Positions 52,367-60,812 of a stretch of 64,000 nt of DNA are shown here, one piece after another. The position numbers were made by a program, and so were the translations under genes. The notes below the pieces were generated by a model. That model was not told the origin of the DNA, searched no databases, and worked only from the letters and a program-made list of their open reading frames with translations. This stretch comes from JAIBJN01 sp963839745 (GTDB lineage Bacteria > Actinomycetota > Thermoleophilia > Gaiellales > Gaiellaceae): assembly GCA_963839745.1 (NCBI GenBank), contig CAWIWC010000006.1, positions 62,001 to 126,000 on the forward strand, in the 5' to 3' direction. Position 1 is the first letter of the stretch; every line of letters starts with the position of its first letter.

Positions 52367-53506
52367 CTACGACGTCCGGTAGGCCTCGATCAGGATCTCC
52401 GCGACCTCCGGTCGCGTGAACTCCTCCGGCGGCAGCTCACCCTGCGAGAGCAGCTCGCGCACCTTCGTCCCTGAGAGGAACACGTGGTCGTCGCCCCCGT
52501 GCGGGCAGGTCTTCGGCGTCGCCATCTGACCGCAGACCTTGCACCAGAACGAGTGCTCGAAGAACATCGGCTCGATGTCGAGCTCGTGCGGCTCGAAGTC
52601 GTCGAAGATGAGCTGCGCGTCGTACGTGCCGTAGTAGCTCCCGACGCCGGCGTGGTCGCGGCCGACGATGAAGTGCGAGCAGCCGTAGTTCTTACGGCAG
52701 ATCGCATGCCAGATCGCCTCGCGCGGGCCGGCATAGCGCATCGCCGCCGGGAAGGCGGAGACCACGACGCGTTCTGTCGGGTAGTAGCCCTCGGTCAGGA
52801 CGCGGTAGGCCTGGACCCGAACCTCCACGGGGACATCGTCGGACTTCGTCGCGCCCACGAGCGGGTGGATCAGCAGTCCGTCGACCGTCTCGAGCGCGCA
52901 CTTGGTCAGGTACTCGTGCGCTCGGTGGATGGGATTCCGGGTCTGAAACCCGACGACCCGCTTCCAGCCGCGCTCGGCGAAGAGCCCACGCGTGTCGGCG
53001 GGGTCCTTGTGCAGCTCTGGGAAGCCGGGCTCGAGCCGCTCGAAGACCGTGACCGGGCCCGCGAGATAGTTGTCGTGCTGCGCGTAGAGCCTCGCGACGC
53101 CCGGGTGCTCTCCGTCCGTCGTCCGGAAGCAACGCTCGGCCTCGCGCTCCTTGTCGTAGGAGTAGACGTCCTCGACGTCGAGGACGGCAAGCGCGCGGCC
53201 GCCCTCGTCAGCGAGCGCGACGCGGTCGCCCTGGGGCGCCTCGGCAACCGCCAGGCAGACCGGCAGGGCCCACGGGAGGCCGCTGCCGAGCCGCATGGAC
53301 TCGACGACGCCCTCGTAGTCCTCCCTGCCCATGAACCCTCCGAGCGGGGAGAGGGCACCGGAAGCGAGCATGTCCAGATCGGACAACTCGCGCGAGGTGA
53401 GCGTGACGACCGGGAGCGAGTCGAGGTCGTCGGGACGGTCGCCCGCGCGTGGCGTGAGCGCGCCGCCGTGGGGAGCGATGAGCTGGTCGGAGGTTACCGT
53501 GCTCAC
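52367..53506 (-). CDS. sat: Sulfate adenylyltransferase
   Basis: 379 residues, single-subunit ATP sulfurylase that makes APS from ATP and sulfate. Motifs: LVGFQTRNPIHRAHEYLTKC-like sequence with QTRNPIHRAH, LIHPLVGATKSDDVP, SHFIVGRDHAGVGSYYGTYD and the zinc-like FWCKVCGQMATPKTCPHG insertion. The C-terminal half ends VFLSGTKVRELLSQGELPPE. The GTG at 53506 overlaps the cysC stop by 4 bases, making it the last gene of the seven-gene operon. Confidence 0.94.
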   Translation of the reverse strand: MSTVTSDQLIAPHGGALTPRAGDRPDDLDSLPVVTLTSRELSDLDMLASGALSPLGGFMGREDYEGVVESMRLGSGLPWALPVCLAVAEAPQGDRVALADEGGRALAVLDVEDVYSYDKEREAERCFRTTDGEHPGVARLYAQHDNYLAGPVTVFERLEPGFPELHKDPADTRGLFAERGWKRVVGFQTRNPIHRAHEYLTKCALETVDGLLIHPLVGATKSDDVPVEVRVQAYRVLTEGYYPTERVVVSAFPAAMRYAGPREAIWHAICRKNYGCSHFIVGRDHAGVGSYYGTYDAQLIFDDFEPHELDIEPMFFEHSFWCKVCGQMATPKTCPHGGDDHVFLSGTKVRELLSQGELPPEEFTRPEVAEILIEAYRTS

Positions 53507-54101
53507 GCGCGCACCTCGGAGCCGATCAGGCCCAGCTCCTCGAGCCTCTGGACGACGATCCGCGCGCTCTCCTCGGGGCTCTGCACGTCCGTGTCGACCA
53601 CGATCTCCGGATTCTCCGGCGCCTCGTACGGGTCGTCGACGCCGGTGAAGCCCTTGATCTCGCCGGCGTAGGCCTTGGCGTAGAGACCGTTGACGTCGCG
53701 CCGCGCGCACTCCTCGACCGACGCGTTCACGTAGACCTCCACGAACGGCCCGAACTGCTCGACCATTTCGCGCGCCTTCTGCCGGGTCTCGATGTACGGC
53801 GAGATGGCGGCGGTGATGGCGGTGCCGCCGTGGCGCGTGATGCGCGAGGCGACCCAGCCGATGCGCTCGATGTTGGTGTCGCGGTCTTCCTTCGAGAAGC
53901 CAAGGCCCTTCGAGAGGTGGGTGCGGACGTGTCGCCGTCGAGGTACTCGACGACGTGGCCTCGCTCGTCGAGCGCGGGGCCGACGAGGTGCGCGATCGTC
54001 GTCTTGCCGGAGCCCGAGAGCCCCGTGAACCAGAGCGTGAACCCGCCTCCGCGGGCGCGCTCGGACTCGGGATGCTCGTGGGCGAAGATGTTGTCGGTCA
54101 T
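53503..54101 (-). CDS. cysC: Adenylylsulfate (APS) kinase, one frameshift
   Basis: About 200 residues. MTDNIFAHEHPESERARGGG leads to the P-loop LWFTGLSGSGKTTIAHLVGP and VVEYLDGDT. One base appears missing near 53930; correcting it gives VRTHLSKGLGFSKEDRDTNI (DGDxxR site), then SPYIETRQKAREM, VYVNASVEECARRDVNGLYA and FTGVDDPYEAPENPEI. It phosphorylates APS to PAPS, the donor for sulfotransferases. The ATG at 54101 has a clear AAGGAGACCG site and overlaps cysH by 4 bases. Confidence 0.9.
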
Positions 54102-54808
54102 CGGTCTCCTTCTGCGTTTTCTTCCACATGGATCCCGCATTCCAGCTTGTCGGAGCCGGCCCAGCGGCCTGCGCGCTCCTCCTCGTCCGGCCTCGTCGGC
54201 CGGGTGCAGGGCATGCAGCCGATCGAGCGGTAGCCGGCGTCGTGCAGCGGGTTGTAGGGGATCTCGTTCGTCATGATGTAGCGCCAGACGTCCTTCTCTG
54301 TCCAGTCCGCGAGCGGCTGGACCTTCCACACGCCGTAGCGGTCGGAACGCTCGAGCTTCTTCGCGTTCGCGCGTGACGGCGACTGCTCGCGGCGAATGCC
54401 GGAGACCCACGCATGGTAGGGCTCCAGCGCCCGAATGAGCGGCTCGACCTTGCGGATGTGGCAGCAGTGGTCGGGCTTCGTCTCCCAGAGGTTCGGGCCT
54501 TCGACCTTGTGCTGCTCCGCGATCGTCAGCACGTCGGGGACGATCAGCGTCAGCCCGTAGCGCTCCACGAGCCGCTCGCGCGTCTCGTAGGTCTCCTTGA
54601 AGAAGAGGTGCGTGTCGAGCTCGACGATGTCCACGTCCAGCCCGAGCCCGGAGATCATGTGCACGAGCACCGAGGACTGCTTCTGCCACGAGCACGAGAT
54701 GCAGAGGCTCTCGCCGAACTCCTCGTAGGCCCAGCCGAGGACCTCCTCGGCCGACATCGCCTCGATCTGCGCGTCAGTCCGGGACAGCGCCTGCGGGCTG
54801 GCGGTCAA
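54098..54808 (-). CDS. cysH: Phosphoadenylyl/adenylyl-sulfate reductase
   Basis: 236 residues. PP-loop CISCSWQKQSSVLVHMI, then the iron-sulfur Cys set in DHCCHIRKVEPLI and SIGCMPCTRP, and the catalytic Cys in KLECGIHVEEN. Presence of the paired CC and CxxC marks the [4Fe-4S] type, which usually reduces APS directly to sulfite. The TTG at 54808 follows GGAGG and overlaps comA by 35 bases. With CysC present, APS is shared between reduction and PAPS formation. Confidence 0.92.
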   Translation of the reverse strand: MTASPQALSRTDAQIEAMSAEEVLGWAYEEFGESLCISCSWQKQSSVLVHMISGLGLDVDIVELDTHLFFKETYETRERLVERYGLTLIVPDVLTIAEQHKVEGPNLWETKPDHCCHIRKVEPLIRALEPYHAWVSGIRREQSPSRANAKKLERSDRYGVWKVQPLADWTEKDVWRYIMTNEIPYNPLHDAGYRSIGCMPCTRPTRPDEEERAGRWAGSDKLECGIHVEENAEGDR

Positions 54809-55583
54809 CGAGGAGCACCTCCTTGAGGGTGTCGGCTCGGAGTCCCAGCCTGAGCGTCTCGAGTGGGATGACCTCTTCGGGCGGGATGTTCCCGAGGTTC
54901 ACCTCGGGGCCGAACTTGCGCACGAACCATGCCTGCGATTTCTTCGCGGGCGCCTCGAAGATGACGTCTGCCGGGTCGATGTCATGGACGATCTCGTCGA
55001 TGAGGCCGGTGCGCATCTCGCCGGTCGGCCTGTAGATGCCGGCGGTGCCGCCCTCGCGGCCCTCGGTGATCACCTTCCACGCGCCGGCGTCGAGCTCCTC
55101 CCGCATCCACTCGACCCACTGGTACGGCGCGTAGACGACCTCCTCGTCCTTCGAGCCCACCTCGGACATGACCACGAAGTCGCGCGCCAGGTCGGCGATC
55201 AGCTCCAGCTTCCGCTCGCGGGGGATGTCGATCGTCCCGTCCGAGACCTCGACGTGCGAGAGGCGGTTCTCGGTCAGCCAGCTCTTGTACTCGTCGAGCT
55301 TGTCCCGGGCGATGACCGCCTCGAAGAGCGTGCCGCCGCAGACGACGGGCGTCTCGAACGAGCGGAAGAGGGCGATCTTCTTCTCGAGGTTGTTCGTGAC
55401 GTACGAGGTTCCCCAGCCGAGCTTGACGATGTCGACGTACTCGCCGGCGGTGTCGAAGAGGCCCTCGATGTCGCGGAGGTTCATCCCCTTGTCGATCACG
55501 TGGGTGAGGCCCTTGGTGCGCGGCTTGGGCGAGCGCGCCGGCACGTCGAGAAAGCCGTTGGGGCCGAGGCTAGAGCCGGGCAT
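54774..55583 (-). CDS. comA: Phosphosulfolactate synthase-like protein (ComA family)
   Basis: 269 residues, TIM-barrel ComA family (PF02679). Conserved segments: GLTHVIDKGMNLRDIEGLFD, YVDIVKLGWGTSYVTNN, PVVCGGTLFEAVIARDKLDE, HVEVSDGTIDIPRERK, DFVVMSEVGSKDEEV, DAGAWKVITEGREGGTAGIY, PADVIFEAPAKKSQAWFV and FGPEVNLGNIPPEEVI. The family adds sulfite to phosphoenolpyruvate to give phosphosulfolactate (as in coenzyme M synthesis in archaea and sulfolactate in Bacillus spores). The ATG at 55583 has a strong GGAGG site inside the end of fumB. Directly followed by cysH, the sulfite producer, which supports the function. Confidence 0.88.
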   Translation of the reverse strand: MPGSSLGPNGFLDVPARSPKPRTKGLTHVIDKGMNLRDIEGLFDTAGEYVDIVKLGWGTSYVTNNLEKKIALFRSFETPVVCGGTLFEAVIARDKLDEYKSWLTENRLSHVEVSDGTIDIPRERKLELIADLARDFVVMSEVGSKDEEVVYAPYQWVEWMREELDAGAWKVITEGREGGTAGIYRPTGEMRTGLIDEIVHDIDPADVIFEAPAKKSQAWFVRKFGPEVNLGNIPPEEVIPLETLRLGLRADTLKEVLLVDRQPAGAVPD

Positions 55584-56154
55584 ACAGATCCTCCAATCGC
55601 TTCTGCGCCTGTTCCTGCACGTCGTGGTAGAGCGAGGTGCCGTGCGAGTCGATCGCCACGGTCAGCGGGCCGAAGTCCTTGACCCGGAACTTCCAGAGGC
55701 ACTCGGGCATGAGCTCCTCCCAGTAGACCTCCTCGATCTCCTCGATCTGGGTGGTCTCGAGCGCCGCGGCGCCGCCGACGATGGCGAAGTAGACCATCCC
55801 GAGCCGCTTCATCGGCTCGATCGCCTCGTCGGGGAGCCCGCCCTTGCCGCAGATGGCGCGGACGCCGTAGTCGCGGCCGAGCGGCTCCGTGAAGCGCACC
55901 ATGCGCGCGCTCGTGGTCGTCCCGATGCAGACCTTTTCGTACTTGCCCTCGGCGACCTTGCGCACACCGGGAGCCGTGTGGAGAAGGAAGGCGCCCGTCA
56001 GGTCCATGGGCGGCTCGACGCCCTGGTCGAAGATCCGTACCTGCGTGCGGTCGCGGATCCCGACGATGTGACCGTCGACGAGCACCGAGTCGCCGGCGCG
56101 AAGCTCGCGGATGGCCTCCTCGGACGCGGGGAAGGTGACGCGGTGCTCGGCCAT
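55570..56154 (-). CDS. Class I fumarase/tartrate dehydratase beta subunit
   Basis: 194 residues, swivel domain of Fe-S hydratases (PF05683). LRAGDSVLVDGHIVGIRDRT, VEPPMDLTGAFLLHTAPGVR, CIGTTTSARMVRFTEPLGRD, VRAICGKGGLPDEAIEPMKR and WKFRVKDFGPLTVAIDSHG are all conserved. It pairs with the alpha subunit encoded just upstream (ATGA overlap). Whether the substrate is fumarate/malate or a related hydroxy acid cannot be read; the context next to comA leaves a sulfo-analogue open. Confidence 0.88.
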   Translation of the reverse strand: MAEHRVTFPASEEAIRELRAGDSVLVDGHIVGIRDRTQVRIFDQGVEPPMDLTGAFLLHTAPGVRKVAEGKYEKVCIGTTTSARMVRFTEPLGRDYGVRAICGKGGLPDEAIEPMKRLGMVYFAIVGGAAALETTQIEEIEEVYWEELMPECLWKFRVKDFGPLTVAIDSHGTSLYHDVQEQAQKRLEDLYARL

Positions 56155-57047
56155 CAGGCTTCCCTGTCGTAGTCGACGACGCCGTCGGCGCTCACGTGGG
56201 CGGTTGCCCGGCGCGCGGCCCAGCACTGGTAGTTGACGGCGACCGGGTTGAGGGTCATGTGCGTGTCGGCGTGCTCGATGTGGCACTGGAGCACCGTCAC
56301 GTCGCCGCCGAGCCCCATCGGGCCGATGCCGGTCTGGTTGAGGAGATCCTTCAGCTCGTCCTCGAGCTCGGCGACGAGCGGGTCGGGGTTGCGCGTGCCG
56401 ACCGGCCGGGCGATCGCCTCCTTGGCGAGGTGCATCGCGTAGTCGGCGGAGCCGCCGATCCCGACGCCGACGATCCCGGGCGGGCACGGCTTGCCGCCAG
56501 CGCCGACGATCGAGTCGAGCACGAAGCGCTTGATGCCCGCGACCCCGTCTGCCGGGACGCACATCTTCAGGAAGCTCATGTTCTCGGAGCCGGAGCCCTT
56601 GGGGACGCACTTGACGTCGAGCCCGTCCCAGCCCTGCACGAAGTCCCAGTGCACGATGGGAACCCGGTAGCCGACGTTCTGGCCGGTGTTCTCGCGCGTG
56701 AGCGTGTGCACGGTGTTCGAGCGCAGCGGATGCTCGACCGTCGCGCGCTCGGTGCCGTCGTAGAGGGCCTCGTAGATGCGGGCCGGGTGGAGCGGGAAGT
56801 GCTCCCCGACACGGCAGTAGTAGACCGCGATGCCGGTGTCCTGGCAGACGAGGTTCTTCTCCTCCTCGGCGACCTCGACGTTGCGGAGGATCGTCTGGAG
56901 GACGCGCTGGCCCGGAACCGACGTCTCCGTGCCGGCGGCGTCCGCGAGCGCGTCGCGGAGGTCCTGCGGGATGTCCTTCAGCGCCCAGACGTAGAGGTGC
57001 GCCGCGGCGTCCTCGACGACCTTCTGGAGATCGGTGGCGACCGCCAT
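56154..57047 (-). CDS. Class I fumarase/tartrate dehydratase alpha subunit
   Basis: 297 residues, Fe-S hydro-lyase domain (PF05681). The three cluster Cys are seen in KNLVCQDTGIAVYY, SFLKMCVPADGVAG and GGKPCPPGIVGVGIGGSADY. TVHTLTRENTGQNVG and PKGSGSENMSFLKMC complete the signature, and VLQCHIEHADTHMTLNPVAV is near the end. It forms an oxygen-sensitive [4Fe-4S] hydratase with the beta subunit. The ATG at 57047 overlaps the flavoprotein stop by 1 base (TGATG). Confidence 0.92.
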   Translation of the reverse strand: MAVATDLQKVVEDAAAHLYVWALKDIPQDLRDALADAAGTETSVPGQRVLQTILRNVEVAEEEKNLVCQDTGIAVYYCRVGEHFPLHPARIYEALYDGTERATVEHPLRSNTVHTLTRENTGQNVGYRVPIVHWDFVQGWDGLDVKCVPKGSGSENMSFLKMCVPADGVAGIKRFVLDSIVGAGGKPCPPGIVGVGIGGSADYAMHLAKEAIARPVGTRNPDPLVAELEDELKDLLNQTGIGPMGLGGDVTVLQCHIEHADTHMTLNPVAVNYQCWAARRATAHVSADGVVDYDREA

Positions 57048-58240
57048 CACGCCGCCGCCCTCGTCGCGGCCGCGGCTCCGGCCCGCCGGCCGAAGACGCA
57101 GCACTCGAGGAGCGAGTTGCCCATCATCCGGTTGCGGCCGTGCGTGCCGCCCGCGATCTCGCCGCAGGCGAACAGGCCCTGCACAGTTGTTTCGCCGTGC
57201 TCGTCGATCACGAGGCCTCCGTTCTGGTAGTGGAGGATTGGATAGGTGAGGATCGGCTCCTTCAGCGGGTCGACGCCGGCGGCCCGGTAGCGGCGGAGCA
57301 TGTACGGGAGGGAAATCTCCGCGTCGGCCTCCGGAATCCGCGTCGTGTCGAGCCAGACGGCGGGCCTGCCGTCCGGGGTCTCGACGCCTTTGCCCTTCTC
57401 GACCTCGTCGACGATCGCCTGCGACACCACGTCGCGCGGACCCAGCGAATCCGTGAACTCCTCGCCGTCGGCGTTGACGAGCACCGCGCCGTACGCGCGC
57501 GTGGTCTCGGGAATGGAATAGCCCTTCAGGTTCTCGGGCCACAGGCCGCCGTTCGGGTGGTACTGGAGCGCGTCCAGGTCACGCGCCTCGGCGCCGAGGC
57601 CGAGCGCGATCTGCGTCGTCTCGCCGGTGGCGCCCGGATGGTTCGTCGTCAGCTCGCCCCGCTCCTCGGCCTCGCGGAAGCAGCGGCCGCCGGCCGAGAG
57701 CACGACGGCGCCGGCCTCGACGGCGTGGTCGCCGCAGCGCGCCCGCCAGCTCGAGCCGGTCTGCTCGAGCTCGGTCAGCGGTGACTTGGGGAGCACCAGT
57801 GCGCTCGAGGACTCGACGGCCTCGCGCAGCGCGCCCGTGATCGCAAGCCCGGTCTGGTCGCCCACCTGGAGCAGCCGATGTCGGCTGGCGCCGCCGCAGC
57901 GCGCGAGGCGGTAGCCGCCGTTCGAGCGCGTGAACTCGACGCCGGCCTCCTCGAGCCAGTGGATCGTGCCCGGCGCCTCCGAGGTGAGGACGTGCACGAG
58001 CTTCATGTCGGCCGTCTCGTGGGAGCTCTTCCAGACGTCCTGGGCGTGAATGTCCGGGGAGTCGTCCTCGCCGAAGGCCGCCTGGATGCCGCCCTGGGCC
58101 TTGGCCGAGTTCGACGACTGCACCGAGCCCTTCGTGGCGAGCGCGACGCGCGCCCCTGCGCGCTCGGCGGAGACGGCGGCGGCGAGGCCTGAGGCCCCGC
58201 TTCCGACCACGAGCACGTCGACGGTGAAGGGCTCGGCCAT
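57047..58240 (-). CDS. FAD-dependent fumarate reductase/L-aspartate-oxidase-like flavoprotein
   Basis: 397 residues. The N-terminal FAD loop VDVLVVGSGASGLAAAVSAE, KGSVQSSNSAKAQGGIQAAF, the active-site LDALQYHPNGGLWPENLKG and GGLVIDEHGETTVQGLFACG with GNSLLECCVFGRRAG match the SdhA/FrdA/NadB group. It is about 150-200 residues shorter than SdhA because the C-terminal helical domain is missing, so it is probably a soluble enzyme rather than a membrane complex subunit. First gene of the operon; TATAGT lies 8 bases before the ATG, a leaderless start. Substrate uncertain (fumarate, aspartate or another dicarboxylate analogue). Confidence 0.85.
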   Translation of the reverse strand: MAEPFTVDVLVVGSGASGLAAAVSAERAGARVALATKGSVQSSNSAKAQGGIQAAFGEDDSPDIHAQDVWKSSHETADMKLVHVLTSEAPGTIHWLEEAGVEFTRSNGGYRLARCGGASRHRLLQVGDQTGLAITGALREAVESSSALVLPKSPLTELEQTGSSWRARCGDHAVEAGAVVLSAGGRCFREAEERGELTTNHPGATGETTQIALGLGAEARDLDALQYHPNGGLWPENLKGYSIPETTRAYGAVLVNADGEEFTDSLGPRDVVSQAIVDEVEKGKGVETPDGRPAVWLDTTRIPEADAEISLPYMLRRYRAAGVDPLKEPILTYPILHYQNGGLVIDEHGETTVQGLFACGEIAGGTHGRNRMMGNSLLECCVFGRRAGAAAATRAAA

Positions 58241-58248
58241 GGAGGCGG

Positions 58249-58254
58249 ACTATA
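58249..58254 (-). promoter_or_regulatory. Leaderless -10 element for flavoprotein/sulfur operon
   Basis: Minus-strand TATAGT ends 8 bases before the ATG at 58240. It is the likely single promoter of the seven-gene operon. No convincing -35. Confidence 0.5.
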
Positions 58255-58284
58255 CCACCCCTTTGCTAATCCCACACATTCGAA

Positions 58285-58290
58285 TAGCTT
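58285..58290 (+). promoter_or_regulatory. Leaderless -10-like element for MFS gene
   Basis: TAGCTT ends 8 bases before the ATG at 58299. It is divergent from the sulfur operon promoter, 31 bases away. Confidence 0.4.
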
Positions 58291-58298
58291 ATGACTCG

Positions 58299-59504
58299 AT
58301 GGACGCACCGGCGGGGCCGCACCCGGGCTCTGGCGAGAGCGTGCGCAGCATGCCGCCGGCGGCCTGGGTGCTCTTCGGCGGCTCGTTCGTCAACCGCTTC
58401 GGCAGCTTCGTCCTCGTCTTCCTCGTCATCTGGCTGACCGAGGAGGGCTACTCGCCCGCCCAGGCCGGCGCCGCGGTCAGCGCCTACGGGGTCGGCGCGC
58501 TGGGCGCCTCGCTCCTCGGCGGCTACCTCGCCGACCGGATCGGCAGGCGGAACGCCATCGCCGTCTCGATGTTCTCGGCGGCCGCGACGATGCTGGCGCT
58601 CTCGCAGGCGCAGACGCTCTGCGCTCGTGCTCGTCGCTCTCCGCCTGCGCCGGGCTCACGTCCGAGCTCTACCGGCCGGCCTCGGCAGCGCTCCTCGCCG
58701 ACCTCATCCCGCCCGAGCGCCGGCTGACCGGGTACGCGCTCTACCGGCTCGCCATCAACCTCGGCTTCGCTGCCGGGCCCGCGACCGCGGGCCTCCTCGC
58801 CGAGCGCTCCTTCTTCCTGCTCTTCCTCGGCGAGGCGATCGCGCTCAGCGGCCTTCGGCTTCGCTGCGCTCCTCTTCCTCCCGGAGGGCACACGCTCGCA
58901 CCGCGCCGAGGAGCGAGCCGGGCGAGCTCCTGCGTGCGATCCGCGCCGACCGCCCTTCCAGCTCTTCCTCGTCGCGTCGCTCCTGACGGCGTTCGTCTAC
59001 TTCCAGCAGCAGGGCGCGCTGCCGCTCCACGTCGTCGACGAGGGTTCTCGTTCGCCACGTTCGGCGCGCTGATCTCCCTGAACGGTCTCGTCGTCGTGCT
59101 CCTCGAGCTGCCGCTCGCCGCGATCACGCAGCGGCGCACGCGCGCCGACCTGTGATCGCGCGTCGGGAACCTGCTCGTCGGACTGGGCTTCGCGCTGACC
59201 GCCTGGGCCATCGGACGTGCCGCTTCTCGCCCTCACGGTCGTCATCTGGACGATCGGAGAGATCGCCGGCTCGCCGGTCGCGCAGGCCTACGTCGCCGAC
59301 CTGGCGCCGCTGCACCTGCGCGGCCGCTACCAGGGCGCGTGGGGTCTGACCTTCGCGCTCGCGCTCGTGTTCGGCCCGCTGGTCGGGACGGCGGCTACGC
59401 GGCAACCCGACGGTGCTCTGGCTCTCCTGCGGCGTGCTCGGGGTGATCTCGCCGCGCTGCTCGTCCTCGGCGTCACACCCCGACGACGGCCGCGCGTCGC
59501 CTAG
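58299..59504 (+). pseudogene. MFS transporter, many frameshifts
   Basis: A 12-helix major facilitator of about 400 residues, read in at least six frame segments: PPAAWVLFGGSFVNRFGSFV, YLADRIGRRNAIAVSMFSAA, TSELYRPASAALLADLIPPE, YALYRLAINLGFAAGPATAG, FQLFLVASLLTAFVYFQQQG, FATFGALISLNGLVVVLLEL, VPLLALTVVIWTIGEIAGSP and AQAYVADLAPLHLRGRYQGA. The order and loop GYLADRIGRRN are typical. The damage is concentrated after 58620. As neighbours are intact, technical indels are likely. It is convergent with the next MFS gene (4-base overlap). Confidence 0.78.
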
Positions 59505-60805
59505 GGGACGCTCGCGCGGACCTCCTCGAGGCTGTCGTCGCTCTCGGTGTCGCGGACGCCGGGGACGAGCAGGAAGACGAAGGTCACGCCCGCCGCCAAC
59601 AGCCCGGCGACGACGAGCGTCGTCTGGACGCCGAGCCCGGCAGAGACGGGGCCGGTGAGGGCGAAGGAGATCGGGACGAGGCTCGTCGAGACGAACCAGT
59701 CGAGGCTCGTCACGCGCCCGAGGATCTCGGTCGGGACGAGCGTCTGCAGCAGCGTTCCCCAGACGACCATGCCGCCGGTGAAGAGCAGCCCTTCCAGGAG
59801 GCTGATCACCTGCAGCTGCCACACCGCTCCGGCGAGCCCGAAGCCCACGAGCGCCAGCGAGCCGAAGCCCCAGGCCGAGTACATGAACGTGATGTGCCGT
59901 CGCGGGAGACCACGCTGGCCGAGCAAGAAGGCGGCGAGGATCGCACCGATGCCGCCGCACGCAAGCACGAGCCCGAAGTCGTTGGCGTCCCCGCCGAGCT
60001 CGTTCCGCACGCGGTAGGGGACGAGCACCTCCACGGGCCCCCAGTACGCGAGCAGGAACACCGCCGCCGCGAGCAGCGTCGCCCAGAGCCAGGTGTGCGC
60101 GCGTACGAACGCGAACCCCTCGCGGAGGTCGCGCAACATCGAGGTCCGCTCCTGCTTCTCGCCGCGCGGAGCGGGCCGATAGCGCATGAGGAAGATCGCG
60201 GTGGCCGAGACGAGAAACGTTCCGGCGTCGAGCATGAATGCCTGTCCGGGACCGATCGTCGCGACCATCAACCCGCCCAGCGCCGGACCGACGAGGAGAA
60301 ACGCGAAGGGCCTGATGAACTGGTCGAGCGAGTTGGCCTGGAGCAGAAGGTGCCGCGGAACGATCTCGGGGACGATCGACGTGAACGCCGGGCCGAAGAA
60401 CGCCTCACCCGTGCCGAACACGGCCGCAAGGACGATCAGATGCCACAGCTCGATCGCGCCGGTGAGCGAGAGAATGCCGATCGTCGCGACAGCGACCGCG
60501 CGAACGATGTCGGCGGCGATCATGATCCGACGCCGCTCGAACCGGTCGGAGATCACGCCGCCGATCAGGACGAAGATGCCGACCGGAAGCGTCCAGGCCA
60601 CGCCGACCAGCGAGAGCGCCGTCGGCGAGTTCGAGAGCTCGTAAACCTGCCACGCGAGCGCTACGACGTAGACGCCGTCGCCGGCGAGCGACACCGTCGC
60701 GCCGGCCCAGAGCAGGGCGAAGTCCCTGATCCCGAGCGGGCGCAGGATGCCGACACGGCTTCTGCTCGCGCGGTTTCCGCTCTCGGGTGCCGGCCGGATC
60801 TCCAA
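59501..60805 (-). CDS. MFS transporter, DHA3/EntS-like
   Basis: 434 residues, intact. After a basic N-terminus come RDFALLWAGATVSLAGDGVY and the loop GGVISDRFERRRIMIAADIV, the pattern of the DHA3 (EntS/MefA) branch. Later FGTGEAFFGPAFTSIVPEIV, LLQANSLDQFIRPFAFLLVG and WGTLLQTLVPTEILGRVTSL are diagnostic of this group. Such proteins export macrolides, siderophores or related compounds. The start is 8 bases from the rsgA region's end, in the same direction as rsgA. Confidence 0.9.
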   Translation of the reverse strand: MEIRPAPESGNRASRSRVGILRPLGIRDFALLWAGATVSLAGDGVYVVALAWQVYELSNSPTALSLVGVAWTLPVGIFVLIGGVISDRFERRRIMIAADIVRAVAVATIGILSLTGAIELWHLIVLAAVFGTGEAFFGPAFTSIVPEIVPRHLLLQANSLDQFIRPFAFLLVGPALGGLMVATIGPGQAFMLDAGTFLVSATAIFLMRYRPAPRGEKQERTSMLRDLREGFAFVRAHTWLWATLLAAAVFLLAYWGPVEVLVPYRVRNELGGDANDFGLVLACGGIGAILAAFLLGQRGLPRRHITFMYSAWGFGSLALVGFGLAGAVWQLQVISLLEGLLFTGGMVVWGTLLQTLVPTEILGRVTSLDWFVSTSLVPISFALTGPVSAGLGVQTTLVVAGLLAAGVTFVFLLVPGVRDTESDDSLEEVRASVP

Positions 60806-60812
60806 TTGATTC

